From Babylonia areolata (taxonomy: Eukaryota > Mollusca > Gastropoda > Neogastropoda > Buccinidae), in NCBI RefSeq assembly GCF_041734735.1, contig NC_134891.1, positions 13,960,078-14,024,077 of the forward strand: a stretch of 64,000 bases of DNA, given 5' to 3'. Shown here in pieces: positions 44,911 to 55,612 of this stretch. How positions within the stretch are numbered: position 1 is the stretch's first letter; each line of letters opens with the position of its first letter. The notes under the pieces are model-generated. The model ran no database searches and was not told the DNA's origin. It saw only the letters and a program-made list of their open reading frames with translations. A program made the position numbers and the translations under genes.

Positions 44911-47736
44911 TCAGTAAAGATTTAACTCTGTGGAAAATACATGGTTCTTAAACTTTTTGTCAATGTGATTTTTGAAGGCGTTTACCGATGGTGCATTGAT
45001 GGTGTCATAAGAAAGGTTATTCCACAGATTTATGATACGGTTAGTAAAGAACTTGCGGAACTGGTTAGTTACGAAATTAGTTTTGTTTATTTTGAAGTTG
45101 TGCCCTCGAGTTTTATCGTAGTTAGCCATAGTAAACAATGAAGAGGTGGTGCAAGGATCATAAATATTGTGCATGATCTTATATACTTCAATGAGATCAC
45201 CTCTTAATCTTCTAAACTCAAGGCTAGGCATATTAAAAAGAGCCAGGCGCTCCTCATAACTAAGATCACGAGTACTAATAGTATTACTAGTTATACACTT
45301 GGTAAATCTGCGTTGAACTCCTTCAATCATATTTATGTGCTTTTTAAGGTAAGGGCACCATACTGAGTTTCCATATTCAATAATGGGTCTAACCAGAGCT
45401 TTGAACAATGGAATCATAATTTCGGGAGATTTATTAGTTATAGTTCTCACAAGTAGACCAGAAATCTGATTTCCCCTTTTCACTATATTATTTATATGTG
45501 CCTCAAAGCTTAGTTCTGGGTCCATCGTGATCCCTAAATCTCTTTCCGCTGTTATACTATCCATTGTTCGAGTTACCCCCTTTTCCTGTATCGTGTACTG
45601 ATACTGTGGATTATTCTTTCCAAGGTGCAGAACTTTGCATTTCTCGCTGTTAAATTGCAACAGCCAAGTATTTGTCCATTTAACCAGATTATGTATACAC
45701 ATTTGCAAGTGATCTCTATCTTCTGTATTTCGGATGGCAGAGTAAGCCTTGGTGTCGTCTGCAAAAAGTTTTACTTTACAATCTACCTCACCAGGCATAT
45801 CATTTATAAAGTATATGAACAAGGTTGGGCCAAGAACACTACCTTGTGGTACACCACTAGTTACCTTAACCTTTGATGATTTACTACTATTTACACTTAC
45901 AAACTGTGATCTTCCATTTAGAAAATCTCTGATCCACAATAGTAGCTTGCCTTTTATCCCATAGCCTCCTAGTTTATTCATGAGTCTGTGATGGGGAACT
46001 GTATCAAAAGCTTTCCTTAGATCAAGGTAGACTGCATCAACTGGTACCTTCTCATCTAGCATGACTAACCAATCTTGTAATGTAACAAGTAGTTGTGTAA
46101 CACACGAGCGCCCTCTGGTAAATCCAAACTGTTTACTAGATAACAGATCATGTTTGGTTAAATGTTGGCAGAGAGCGTCTTGAATAAGACCCTCAAAAAC
46201 TTTACAGACAACTGATGTTAGACTGACTGGACGATAGTTACCCGCAGAATTTTTGTTACCTTTCTTAAAGATAGGACGTACTTCTGCTTCTTTCCAAGCT
46301 TTTGGTATTTCACCCTTATCTAGTGTTCTATCAAACAAGATCTTAAGTGGGTGAGCAATAACTTCAGCAAGCTCTATTAATACTCGTGGGTGTATCTCAT
46401 CAGGTCCTGGGGACTTTGATGGGTTTAGGCTCTTTAGAGCTTTTTTCATCTGTTCAACTGTGACCTCCACGTTGGAAATTTCAGTAACCTCTGTCTTACA
46501 TGAAAACTTTGGGACATTTACGTTACTCTCCTCGGTAAAAACACTAGCAAAAAATCTGTTTAGCACAGCTGCTTTTTCTGAGTCATTTTGTGTTAAGGTA
46601 CCATCTTCCTTTATTAGATTAGCAATTTGTTCTCTTGGCAGAGTTTTACTTGCAACATAACGGAATAATCCTTTTGGATTATGCTTAGATTCTTTAGCTA
46701 ATTTAGTTTCCTTAGCTTTCACGTTTTTTCTTGACTCCCATGTTACCTGGTTTCTAGCACGTGCATATATTTTATAGTTATCACTAGTGGGATATTTCTT
46801 ATATTTTTTAAAGGCTCTACGCTTTTGATGAATTTTATCTAAAAGTGACTGGGGAATGGGATTACGTCTTTGTTTATTGGAGGGTCCTTGTTTAAATGAT
46901 TTTTTTGGAATAAATTTGCTCATGGACTTTATTATTACATCATGAATAAGTTCCCAGGTTTCATCCACAGATGTCTCATTTTTCAAAAGGTCATCCCAGT
47001 TTATCTCACCTACGTAATGGTTCATGCCTTCGTAATCTCCTTTATCTAGTTGATATTTCACAGAGTGACCAGATGGATGTTCCCACTTGATCTGAACATC
47101 AAAGTAGAGGGCAGAATGGTGGCTCTTCCCTAGAGGGGGCCAGTAATCCAAAGTGTAGATGTTTTCATAAGAGTTAGTAAACAACAGATCTAGCACATTA
47201 GGTTTTTGTAAACCTCTGTAATGAGTGGGCTCGGAAGCCATTTGTACAATGTAATTTTGTTGAACACAGTCCAAAAATTTCGTAGCTGGGTGGTCCTCAT
47301 TTTTACAACTTATCACATTTTGCCAGTCAATTTCTGGATAATTAAAATCTCCAGAGACAATAACCTTGTTTTTAAAACTGTTAAATACATAGTTTATTAG
47401 TTTAATTACACAAGCATGATCCTCATAATCTGAGTTGGGGGATCTGTACACTACGCCAAAAATGATGTGCTCGTTACTACCAGGTAATGATATTTTACAA
47501 AAAATTGAAGGAGAAAAGATCCTTTCAATTTCTACAATCCTGGACACCTCCCACCCTTCCCGCACGAACAGACTGACACCTCTTCCCTTGTTGTTTGTAA
47601 AACCTGTATAACCAGGAAGTACAAAATTTTCAATTTTAATCTTGGAGTTTTTTGGTAATACTTCAGTTAAAGCAATAATATCAAAGTTGTGTATGTTACA
47701 CAATAGTCCCAGTTCATTTAGTTTGTTTGTCAGCAT
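44911..47736 (-). CDS. CR1-type ORF2: endonuclease and reverse transcriptase
   Basis: 941 codons, intact. The N-terminal exonuclease-endonuclease-phosphatase domain has FDIIALTEVLP, RGVSLFVREGW, FGVVYRSPNSDYED, VSGDFNYPEIDW and KSHHSALYFDV. RT (from about residue 400) has KSPGPDEIHPRVLIELAEV, VRPIFKKGNKNSAGNYRPVS, KQFGFTRGRSCVTQLL, DAVYLDLRKAFDTVPH, SGVPQGSVLGP and VKLFADDTKAY, then WLLQFNSEKCKVLHLG. The C-terminus has RPIIEYGNSVWCPYLKKHIN, VQRRFTKCI and FFTNRIINLWNNLS. It nicks target DNA and reverse-transcribes the element RNA. The frame extends 40 codons upstream of this ATG, to the ORF1 stop, so the true start may differ. Confidence 0.85.
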   Translation of the reverse strand: MLTNKLNELGLLCNIHNFDIIALTEVLPKNSKIKIENFVLPGYTGFTNNKGRGVSLFVREGWEVSRIVEIERIFSPSIFCKISLPGSNEHIIFGVVYRSPNSDYEDHACVIKLINYVFNSFKNKVIVSGDFNYPEIDWQNVISCKNEDHPATKFLDCVQQNYIVQMASEPTHYRGLQKPNVLDLLFTNSYENIYTLDYWPPLGKSHHSALYFDVQIKWEHPSGHSVKYQLDKGDYEGMNHYVGEINWDDLLKNETSVDETWELIHDVIIKSMSKFIPKKSFKQGPSNKQRRNPIPQSLLDKIHQKRRAFKKYKKYPTSDNYKIYARARNQVTWESRKNVKAKETKLAKESKHNPKGLFRYVASKTLPREQIANLIKEDGTLTQNDSEKAAVLNRFFASVFTEESNVNVPKFSCKTEVTEISNVEVTVEQMKKALKSLNPSKSPGPDEIHPRVLIELAEVIAHPLKILFDRTLDKGEIPKAWKEAEVRPIFKKGNKNSAGNYRPVSLTSVVCKVFEGLIQDALCQHLTKHDLLSSKQFGFTRGRSCVTQLLVTLQDWLVMLDEKVPVDAVYLDLRKAFDTVPHHRLMNKLGGYGIKGKLLLWIRDFLNGRSQFVSVNSSKSSKVKVTSGVPQGSVLGPTLFIYFINDMPGEVDCKVKLFADDTKAYSAIRNTEDRDHLQMCIHNLVKWTNTWLLQFNSEKCKVLHLGKNNPQYQYTIQEKGVTRTMDSITAERDLGITMDPELSFEAHINNIVKRGNQISGLLVRTITNKSPEIMIPLFKALVRPIIEYGNSVWCPYLKKHINMIEGVQRRFTKCITSNTISTRDLSYEERLALFNMPSLEFRRLRGDLIEVYKIMHNIYDPCTTSSLFTMANYDKTRGHNFKINKTNFVTNQFRKFFTNRIINLWNNLSYDTINAPSVNAFKNHIDKKFKNHVFSTELNLY

Positions 47737-47856
47737 GTCAGCGTTTGCATAATAACATTTCAGAGAAGAAAACTTATGAGAAAAAGAAGAATTGTTTGCT
47801 GGTCTATGTACAAAACACGTATTTACATTGTTCTTTGTTCCCTCGGCACTGGGAAG

Positions 47857-48951
47857 TCAAATTTGGGCAGGGCTACTTGCCACTGCTCCTCCCGCTTCTT
47901 CCCTCCCCGCTAAGTTCCCGTCCCTTCCGCTCTTGATTAAAGCATCTCTTTCAGCACGAGACATCACATCACCTTTATGCCAGACCACATCCTCTCCATT
48001 GTCTTTCCGCTGTCTGAACTCATCTCTCTTAACTTCATCTTCTTGTCTTTCTTTCTGAGTCTTGTCAGCAGCAATGCCAACAGACTTGTATGAGTCATGC
48101 TCTCTCAGTTTCCTGGCATTTCTCAGGATGTGTGTTTTGCATGCAGTATTAGTCAGAATGACCTTGATGGGTCTGGGTCTGGGTTTGGGATCACTTTGAG
48201 TTTGATCCCTTTTTCTGCCTAGTCGGATGATGCCATTCGTAGCCACTATGCTACTGTCAAACTCTGGACTTACATGTGTAAGGATTTCTGAGATCTGCTT
48301 TGCATCATGCACAGCTGTGTCTCCCTGTGCCTTACTCTCACATTCTTTTACATTGAACAACACAATGTTGTTCTTCCTTTCCTCCTTTTCGTGCTGCTCA
48401 TCGAGGTACTCTTTGACCTGCACCCGGATCTGATTTTCTATTCTGTCCTCCTTTTGCAGCAGCTTCAGGATTGCCTGGTTCTGCTGTTGGAGGGTTTTAA
48501 CAATTTCAAAGAGTGCCTCCAGCTTTGCCCCCTGCTCTGCTATTCTGTCTCCAGGAGTGACATTTTTGCACTCTACCTCACAGAGGCTGCAGAACCATTT
48601 GAAACTTGTCGGTTTGGCAGTTTCCAGGAAGTCGTACTCTGAGGGAGACACCTCAGTACACCCGAGATGGACCCATCCACTACACCTGTCACATTTAATA
48701 GATCTGGCATTTTAGCCAATTATTTTCGTGCAGATGCGGCATGGGGTGGGTACATCATCATCGTCCAGGTATACTATAGGGGAGGTGGTGCCGGATGAAT
48801 GGCACTCAGCTGCAGAGCTCCCGCTCTTTGAGCGAGTCTTATCTGCAACTTTGGTCCAGTGTGCTTGACTGGCCGAAGGTGCCTTGGCACTGGCTAAAGG
48901 GCTACCATCATAACTTTTGTTACGTACTCCCTTGTTTCTGGTGTTAACCAT
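47857..48951 (-). pseudogene. CR1-type ORF1 with PHD-like finger, one internal stop
   Basis: Starts MVNTRNKGVRNKSYDGSP. A PHD-like zinc finger follows: CRICTKIIG, then a TAA at 48712-48714, then IKCDRCSGWVHLGCTEV and WFCSLCEVEC. The ligand pattern is C-x2-C ... C-x2-C-x4-H-x2-C ... C-x2-C. After it come a coiled coil (about 48540-48370, Gln/Leu/Glu-rich heptads) and a globular region with NNIVLFNVKECESKAQGD, IIRLGRKRDQ and RPRPIKVILTNTACKTHILR, an RRM-like fold typical of LINE ORF1. It ends in TGA at 47857-47859. PHD-type ORF1 proteins are known in CR1 elements and presumably bind RNA or chromatin. Apart from the TAA the frame is open. Confidence 0.75.
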
Positions 48952-48985
48952 CTTGAAATTTTGATTTTCACACACTCAGCCCCTT

Positions 48986-50948
48986 GGGATAAAGCAAGTT
49001 AAACTCAGATAAGATGAACAAATAGACCACTCACCTTTATTTAGTTTCCAACAAATTGAAGAAAGTTTTTGTCAGGAAGGATAGTCAAAATAAAGAAAAA
49101 TGAAAAGCAGTGCAATAACAAAAAGTGGTTATTTAAGAGAATGGTGAGAGTAGTCGTATCTCTGTTAAGTGTATGTCAACTTTCACTTGTGTAAAGCTTG
49201 GCTGACACAATGTGATCGAGTTCACTCAAGTCATGCCACCATCACATCCACCACACAAACTAGCTGTAAGAGCCACTCAATGGGCTTATTTCACCCTTTC
49301 TGCTAAGACCAGTTTTTTTTTTACACCACAGAAATAATAACAAAATAATTTGATGCCCAAACAATTAGAGAAAATGAGAGAAATAGGGTGAAAAACTGAG
49401 GCGGTAATTCAGTATACGTCCGCCATATCATGCTACCTGAATCATACTTTAAAAACGAAAGAATCGAACATCGGTTCCACTTTCCGCAATTTAGCAGTTT
49501 AATCTTGTAATATCCAATTTTAGGTTTCGTCTTTACTTCGATGCGTTGGCAGAAAAACAACAACCAAAACCCAGGGAAAATTCGCCCATGTAAAGAAACT
49601 GGGCCAAAAACGACGAGGAATAACCCATATCAGCGAAGATTTAACTCGTCCACTGCAAGGGAAATATATATCCCCTGCTGATAGAACTCTGCCAGGGAAT
49701 GTTTGGTGAAAATGGATATAAATGGCTAGCAGTAGTAACAGTAGGGACTTTTTTTTTCTTCTTTTTTACCTTGTGGTCCATTCACACCCCTTCTAGTTGC
49801 ATAATTTCTCAGTGGTTTGCTTTACATGCCTACTCAAATTTTCCCTTTATCATCAATGAAAATAAAATCCTACTCATCAATATCTTGAAAACTTGCATTT
49901 TTTATATCGTTAAAACTTCATATAGTTTTAGTGTTCATGTTCAGACTGTGCCACTGCTTGACAATTCCAATTGTAAAACTGAATTTACTGATGCTAGTGT
50001 TACAGTGTCTTAAAATTTGCCTCATTATTCCTTGTTTTATCAGAGGAACTCTTAAGCATTTTGTCTGCATTGATATTGTGAAAGTTATTCAATATTTTAT
50101 ATGTCTGGATAAATTAAATCTCTGCGTCAATCTTCCTTTCAATGATGGCAATTGCAAGTATCTTAACACATAAACATTAATAAGTCAGTAGTATGTTCGT
50201 TACTCCCCAGCAACTATCAGCTTTTGGAATCCTGTGATCTACAGAATATAAACATTGTAGTAAATCAATATCATTATAGCACTGATATAATCTTTTCTGA
50301 AAAAAAACAACATCATCAACCACAAGCACTATTTGAAGAGAAGTTGAGAGAAAAGATAAGTCTCCTGACACAAGCTGTGTTTGTTTGTTTTTTAATTACA
50401 ATAGATGAAGTACTCAAATTTTCAAACCACTTTATAGCAGAGCACAAACCCCAATGTCTTTGCTTGGCAGCCATCATGTCAAGAATTTTTTTGTCATTCC
50501 CATGAAATGTATCAATGGCTGATGTAAACAGATTACATCACAGTAATGAGACTTATGTGATAGGCTAGAGTGAGGACGTTACAAACAGTTTAAAACATTC
50601 TAATGATTATTCTCTGAGACAATGCAGGCAATTTCCACACTTTAGTGACAACAATGATTATTTCCAATGTGCATGCTCTGCTTTAGAGAATAATTACCTT
50701 TCTTAGTTCGATAGGTTATGAGTTCAAGGTCAGTCTTGATTCACGTTAACCAGAGACCCAGAAGCAAATGGCTGTTGGTTGAACCTCATCATCCTCCAGC
50801 TTATGATAAACAGACAAAAATTTTTTTGAACACAGAGAAAGTTTGACATGAAGAAAAGAGGTGTGTGTGTGTGTGTGTGTATACTTATTCCTTGAATTCA
50901 TTTCACACAGTGAGCTGTCTTAAGTGATGTTCACATTATATATCACAG
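48986..50948. other. Non-coding DNA (CR1 leader, then intron or intergenic)
   Basis: The first 300 bp may belong to the CR1 5' UTR. The rest is AT-rich with a (GT)n run at about 50862-50880. No coding segment was recognised. Confidence 0.4.
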
Positions 50949-51063
50949 AATTTACCCGCTGAAGCCAGTACCAGCCTGGACCAGTTGAGTTTTCGGGACA
51001 AGATGAAGTTCTTTGAGAAGGAGATTAAAGCCAAGTCAGATACCCAGCCTGTCAGAACACCTG
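50949..51063 (+). CDS. Host gene exon with Scribble-like LSFR..FFE motif
   Basis: A 115-bp exon bounded by an acceptor (TATATATCACAG) and a donor (CCTG/GTCAGT), phase 0 in and phase 1 out. It encodes NLPAEASTSLDQLSFRDKMK followed by FFEKEIKAKSDTQPVRTPG. The LSFR-x-(R/K)-x-K-(Y/F)-FE-x-E pattern resembles the short conserved motif C-terminal to the PDZ domains of Scribble (LSFRERQKYFELEV in vertebrates). Scribble is a cortical cell-polarity scaffold. Similar words occur in afadin and Shroom-like proteins, so the identity is tentative. No neighbouring exons were found in the window. Confidence 0.55.
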
Positions 51064-51118
51064 GTCAGTACGAACATTATGATTTTGTATGGAGTACATG
51101 GAATATTGAATCACTCAT

Positions 51119-51153
<35 letters not shown>

Positions 51154-51309
51154 TAATAGAATTTAAAATGTGTTGGTGATATTTTTTAATGAAAGCATTT
51201 TTGCACAGTTATTTTCAAAGTGATAAAAATGAATCAATGATATATGTTTAAAGCATTTTTGCAGAGGAATTTTCAAAGTGATGTAAATGCTGTCATGTTG
51301 TTCAGTGAC

Positions 51310-51348
<39 letters not shown>

Positions 51349-51507
51349 GACAAGCATATGCAGTGATGCACACACATTATTATTTTATATAATGATTTGA
51401 TTATTTTGATGATTGAGGTAAACATGTGATTTTGATTTTTTTTCCAGTTTGGTCATTGTGATTGTTAAGTATTGTTGGCTGTTTCCACCAGCATTTAGTT
51501 TTTTTTC

Positions 51508-51538
<31 letters not shown>

Positions 51539-51985
51539 ACATGAAGCCTGTTTTAACGAAACTAAACCAGTGACTGCTGCAACCACCAGAAGAAGGAATT
51601 GGGCAGTAATAATTTGTGTGCCCCGTATGGAACTGTGCAAAGAACTACTGTGTGAAATTCTGCTCAGACTAAAGACTTTCAGACTTAAGACTTGTAATGT
51701 CAATGTATCAAGAAAACAAAAAAGCAAAAGGCCCAGATATCAGCAGTTTGGTGCAAATGAAATAACACAACTAAATATAAAACTGGCAGTCATATTTCAT
51801 CACAAAAAGCAGATAAAGGTGATGTACTGCCTTGAGCTCTGTTTGACTGAGAACATTATATCCAAGGAATCCCTTAGCCACATAACAGATCTGCCAATTA
51901 TGGAATGATTTGACAATCAGATTGCTGAAGAAACATTGTTGCAAGTCCAAGAATGGAATTGACAAACTTGAAATTAACAAATGAT
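51064..51985. other. Probable intron with (CA)n/(GT)n microsatellites
   Basis: (CA)n at about 51119-51151 and 51313-51346, and (GT)n at about 51512-51538. No coding segment was recognised. Confidence 0.5.
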
Positions 51986-52480
51986 TCTCTACTACATGTA
52001 TCAGAGGTGGGAAAGGCAGAGAAACTGGCCATATTACCTCATCTGCACAACCACCTCTATCTCTTGTGGTGAGCTGTTGCTGTCCCTCAAGGAAGCTTAA
52101 ATAGTAAGGAACCTTGTTCAATATCAAAGCTAAAAAGATAACCACAGTGATTGCAGTAACTACTGTGGTATGTCCATTTTGATTACTGTGGGAAATGTCT
52201 TTGTCAGAGTTCACCTCTTCAGACTATAAAACTTCGCTAATATGTGTCAATGCAGAACCCTGTGTGGCTTCAGGTCAGGAATGTGGGCATGATTTTCTCG
52301 GACGTCTACATGAGAAATGCCTTTAACAAAGCATCTGTTGGCCTCACCAAGGCCACTGATCATGGCAACAGGAAGGGACTGTTCAAACATCAAGAAAAAG
52401 TAGGTTGTCCCCCCAGACTGCTGATGTTGATCGCCTCCTTTTACACTGACAAGTGACATGCAAGGTACAGTTTATTTTGA
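51986..52480 (+). mobile_element. Heavily decayed RTE-like LINE RT fragment
   Basis: Scattered plus-strand words in shifting frames: a QCGFRS-like segment, then VGCPPRLLMLIASFYTDK, where the usual RT form is KFGCPPKL..LI.SFHTDM. MQGTVYFDGKMSDF follows. This is the same LINE type as 4015-4830 but covers the RT core. Confidence 0.5.
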
Positions 52481-53235
52481 TGGAAAAATGTCAGATTTTA
52501 TTCAGCATTGTTGCCAGCTGCATCGTTTGGCATCTTCTTCTCACTTCTCATTAAATCAGATAGCAAGCACAATCTTCAGTCTGGCTTGTCAATATGCAAA
52601 AACCCAAGTCAGCAGCTTTCTTTTATCTGTGGAGACTGAAAGTCCCAAATCGCCCTGACCTGTGCAGCCTTCCAAAGAACATATAAGTTTTGTTTCAAAG
52701 TGCTTTGAGGTCTAACAGTTCAGTGTTAAGCCTGACTCTGTGGGTCACATGCAATGATGTCATGTGGTTTTCTTTCTTTTTTCTCTCTTGTTTATGGTTG
52801 CATGTGAAACCTTTCCCTCCTTTGTCGAGTTGTCTTCCGCCCTTAATTTTTTTTTTCATTTCATTATTTTGCTTTTTTTCTTGCCCATGTGAAGTATTGG
52901 TTGATATTTCATGATTATTTGACGGAATGCATCCAACTTTTTATTGAGATATATTTTTTAAGCAATATGTTTTTATGATTAATACTATTATGCAAGCCAT
53001 TACTTTTTGTTTGTTTTCTCTTATTTGCAATACACTCTTCTTTCCTGAGGGCAGATCATGAAACATTCGTTCTGTACTTGTTTATTTTATGGTCTTGCTT
53101 GTCAGCTGGGCCATAAGCAAACAGAAGTAAATAACAAGTACCAACTTGGTTTTGGATTAGAAATTTGGGCGATCCCAGGGGTGAAGTCAAGATAACGTGG
53201 CCCGTGCTCCTCTGTGTCAAGCGTGGCATTAGTGA
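52481..53235. other. AT-rich non-coding DNA
   Basis: No coding segment or known repeat was recognised. Confidence 0.4.
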
Positions 53236-53662
53236 TCTCTGTGTTTACTGACAACTTTTCTCTAGGCAATCAGATATTGTGTTTACTGACAACTTCTCTC
53301 AAGGCAATCAGATATCACTGTGTTAACTAACAACTTCTATCTATGCAATCAGTTATCACTGTGTTAACTGACAACTTCTCTCAAGGCAATCAGATATCAC
53401 TGTGTTAACTAACAACTTCTATCTATGCAATCGTATATCACTGTGTTAACTGACAACTTCTCTCAAGGCAGTCAGATATCACTGTGTTAACTGATTACTT
53501 CTCTCAAGGCAACCAGATAACCTGTGTCAGCAGACTACTTCTTTCTGGGCAATCAGATGTCACTGTGTTAACTGACTACTCTGTAGGTAATCAGATGATC
53601 ACTGTGGCAACTGACGACTTCTCTTTAGGCAGTTGGATGATCTCTGGGTTAACTGACTACTA
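53236..53662. repeat. Minisatellite, 41-bp unit
   Basis: About ten imperfect copies of a 41-bp unit beginning TGTTAACTGACAACTTCTCT and continuing CAAGGCAATCAGATATCAC. The phase was measured between TGTTAACT at 53321 and 53362. It abuts the DIRS-like fragment. Confidence 0.85.
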
Positions 53663-54690
53663 AGAAAGTCTTGGTTCCGACTTGGCCAGGTTTTTCCCTT
53701 CATGGAGGCCAAGGTGCCAGTGATCCTTGGGGGTGGGGTCACAGGATGGCTGGTGCCCACGAGTGGTTTCCCCCATTCTACCCATACTGGGGTGCACGTA
53801 TGGTGCACGCTGGGTTGCCGGGAAGACCAGGGGCCAACTCTTCGTCCTCTGCCAGCCGGATCAACCCAGCACATCTCACAGGGTGACACACACTGCCTCG
53901 ACAAGTGGGATTGACTTCTTGTCAGTCAGGTTGAGCTCCTCGGCCAATATTGCCACTCAGTCCACAAATCGGGCCTCTGTCACCCCACAGGTGACCTCCA
54001 AGGTCACAACAGCCTCCTTGTCAGGGCTGACGGCTTCCGAGTCGCCCCGCTCAGCCCGGGGGAGCCTGCAGTTTCCACCCACCCAGCCCTCGGTCCTACA
54101 GGGAGATGAGTGGGTGTTTGTCCCCTCACAGCACTCATAGGTCCCTCTTGCACCCAGGGATGCCCTCACTGAGAAGATGTGGCACCCACCATCCCAAGCA
54201 TGGTTGGACCTACGGTCCACACGCTCCCCGCCCTCTTCAGGCATCAAAGAGGTAACAGCTGCGGCCATGGTCCCTGCTTGGGATCATCCCAGGTCGTTCT
54301 GCTGGGTTGACCACAGCTCACAGGACGCCCCAGCGGGTACATCCACTTGGGATGGCACCCAGCAGAGGATGGACTGGGAGCAAGAGTGGGAGCCTCTGTT
54401 TTCGGAGGAGGACGAACAAGCGGATGAGCACTCTTCGCCCCCATCCCAGGGTGACAGATTGAGCCTGCGCCTCTTTAGGGACCAGCCTGAGCCAAACTTG
54501 GACTTAGCCAAGCTTGAGCTGACCCTCCCCAATCGGGTCACGCATGTTGAGTCGGTCCCTGAAGCTACCTTGGCCCTCCTTAGGCAATGTGACTCCAGAA
54601 CCACCAGACGACTCAAGAGTGCCAGAAATGGTGCAGGAATGGCTTAATAAGCCAGCCCGCACTGTCAGGGGCACTGAGAAGGGCTAGGTT
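53660..54690 (+). mobile_element. DIRS-like fragment, second copy (fossil)
   Basis: Matches, in the opposite orientation, the middle of the ORF region of the element at the left edge (roughly 2960-1910 there), including the VWHPPSQAWLDLRS-like and DEQADEHS-like segments. It lacks the leader, the RT and both ends. It is clearly broken, with a few breaks, and older than the left-edge element. Confidence 0.7.
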
Positions 54691-55090
54691 GATAAGATGG
54701 CTGTGCCATTACTGAGGGACAACTAATGTCTCATGCTATCAGATACTAATGCCTATGCTACAGAAATGAATGCCAACAAGAACAGATTTCTGCCGTTACT
54801 GGTGTATATAAACAAATGAGAAAGCATCATTTATGGTCATGCTTGCTGGAGACAGACTGTGAAAGAGGGGATCAAGTGAATTAGAACAAATGAACCACGG
54901 AGCTTGTCAAGAAAATGTTGTGGAGGAAGGCACATGATCCAGCCTCATCAGTTTTTAAATTCAAGGTTTGCAACAGAAAGTGTTATTCCAGGACTGAACT
55001 ATTCAGCAATTGTAGATGCTGTTAGACTCTATGGTTTGAATGTCAACGGGTACAAAACCATAATTTTACAAGACACATGGAGGCTGCTGC
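54691..55090. other. Non-coding DNA
   Basis: No feature was recognised. Confidence 0.4.
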
Positions 55091-55097
55091 ATGTTTG

Positions 55098-55222
55098 AGT
55101 GTGTGTGTGTGTGTGTTTATGTGATTGTGTGTGTGTGTTTTGTGTTTATGTGTGTTTGTGCATGTGGTTGCGTGTGTGTGTGCGCGCGCGTGTGTGAGAG
55201 AGAGAAAGAGAGAGAGAGAGAG
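55098..55222. repeat. (GT)n and (GA)n microsatellite
   Basis: Interrupted GT repeats, then GA repeats, directly joined to the tail of the SINE that follows. Confidence 0.9.
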
Positions 55223-55223
55223 A

Positions 55224-55612
55224 TTCAGTTTCAGTTTCATTTTCAGTTACTGAAGGTGCCATTGCACTTAGACAAATCCATATATGCCACACATCTGCTA
55301 GGCAGGTGCCCGACCAGCAGCACAACCCAACACACTTAGTTTGGCCTTGAGTGCATGCATTGTGTACCTATCAGAGTGGATTTCTTCTACATAATTTTGT
55401 TAGAGGGCAGCACTTATGTAACCATGGTTTCATTTTCAGTCCTGGAAGTGTGTGCTGAACATGGGATCTCAGTTTATCATCTCACCTGAATGACTAGACA
55501 GTTTGATTTTCTTGTCAAACTTGGGAGAAAGGACAAGAGTGGGATTTGAACCCAGACCCTTGCAGTCTGTCTGTATTGGCAGATGAGCATCTTAACTATT
55601 CTGCCATCATTC
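55224..55612 (-). mobile_element. tRNA-derived SINE, full structure
   Basis: The minus-strand head is tRNA-like (TGGCAGAATAGTTAAGATGC, with B-box GGTTCAAATCC at 55542-55552). The central domain is next (TTGACAAGAAAATCAAACTG, CTAGTCATTCAGGTGAGATG, AAAATTATGTAGAAGAAATC). The 3' tail domain (55224-55350) is homologous to the element at 60599-60720. The layout is that of molluscan SINEs. It is moderately diverged. Confidence 0.7.

Larger units (their letters stand above)
44895..48985 (-). mobile_element. Nearly intact CR1-type LINE
   Basis: The minus strand holds ORF1 (48951-47857, one internal TAA) and an uninterrupted ORF2 (47736-44911, 941 codons). Both lie in the same reading frame. The 5' UTR should lie between about 48.98 and 49.3 kb, but its edge was not located. 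No clear target-site duplication or long A-tail is visible, as is usual for CR1 elements. The open ORF2 implies a recent insertion relative to all other LINEs in the window. Confidence 0.85.

Noticed and set aside
49699-50505. Small plus-strand frames near 49.7-50.5 kb as further exons of the Scribble-like gene
   Set aside because: AT-rich composition, many hydrophobic runs, and no paired splice sites or family motifs.
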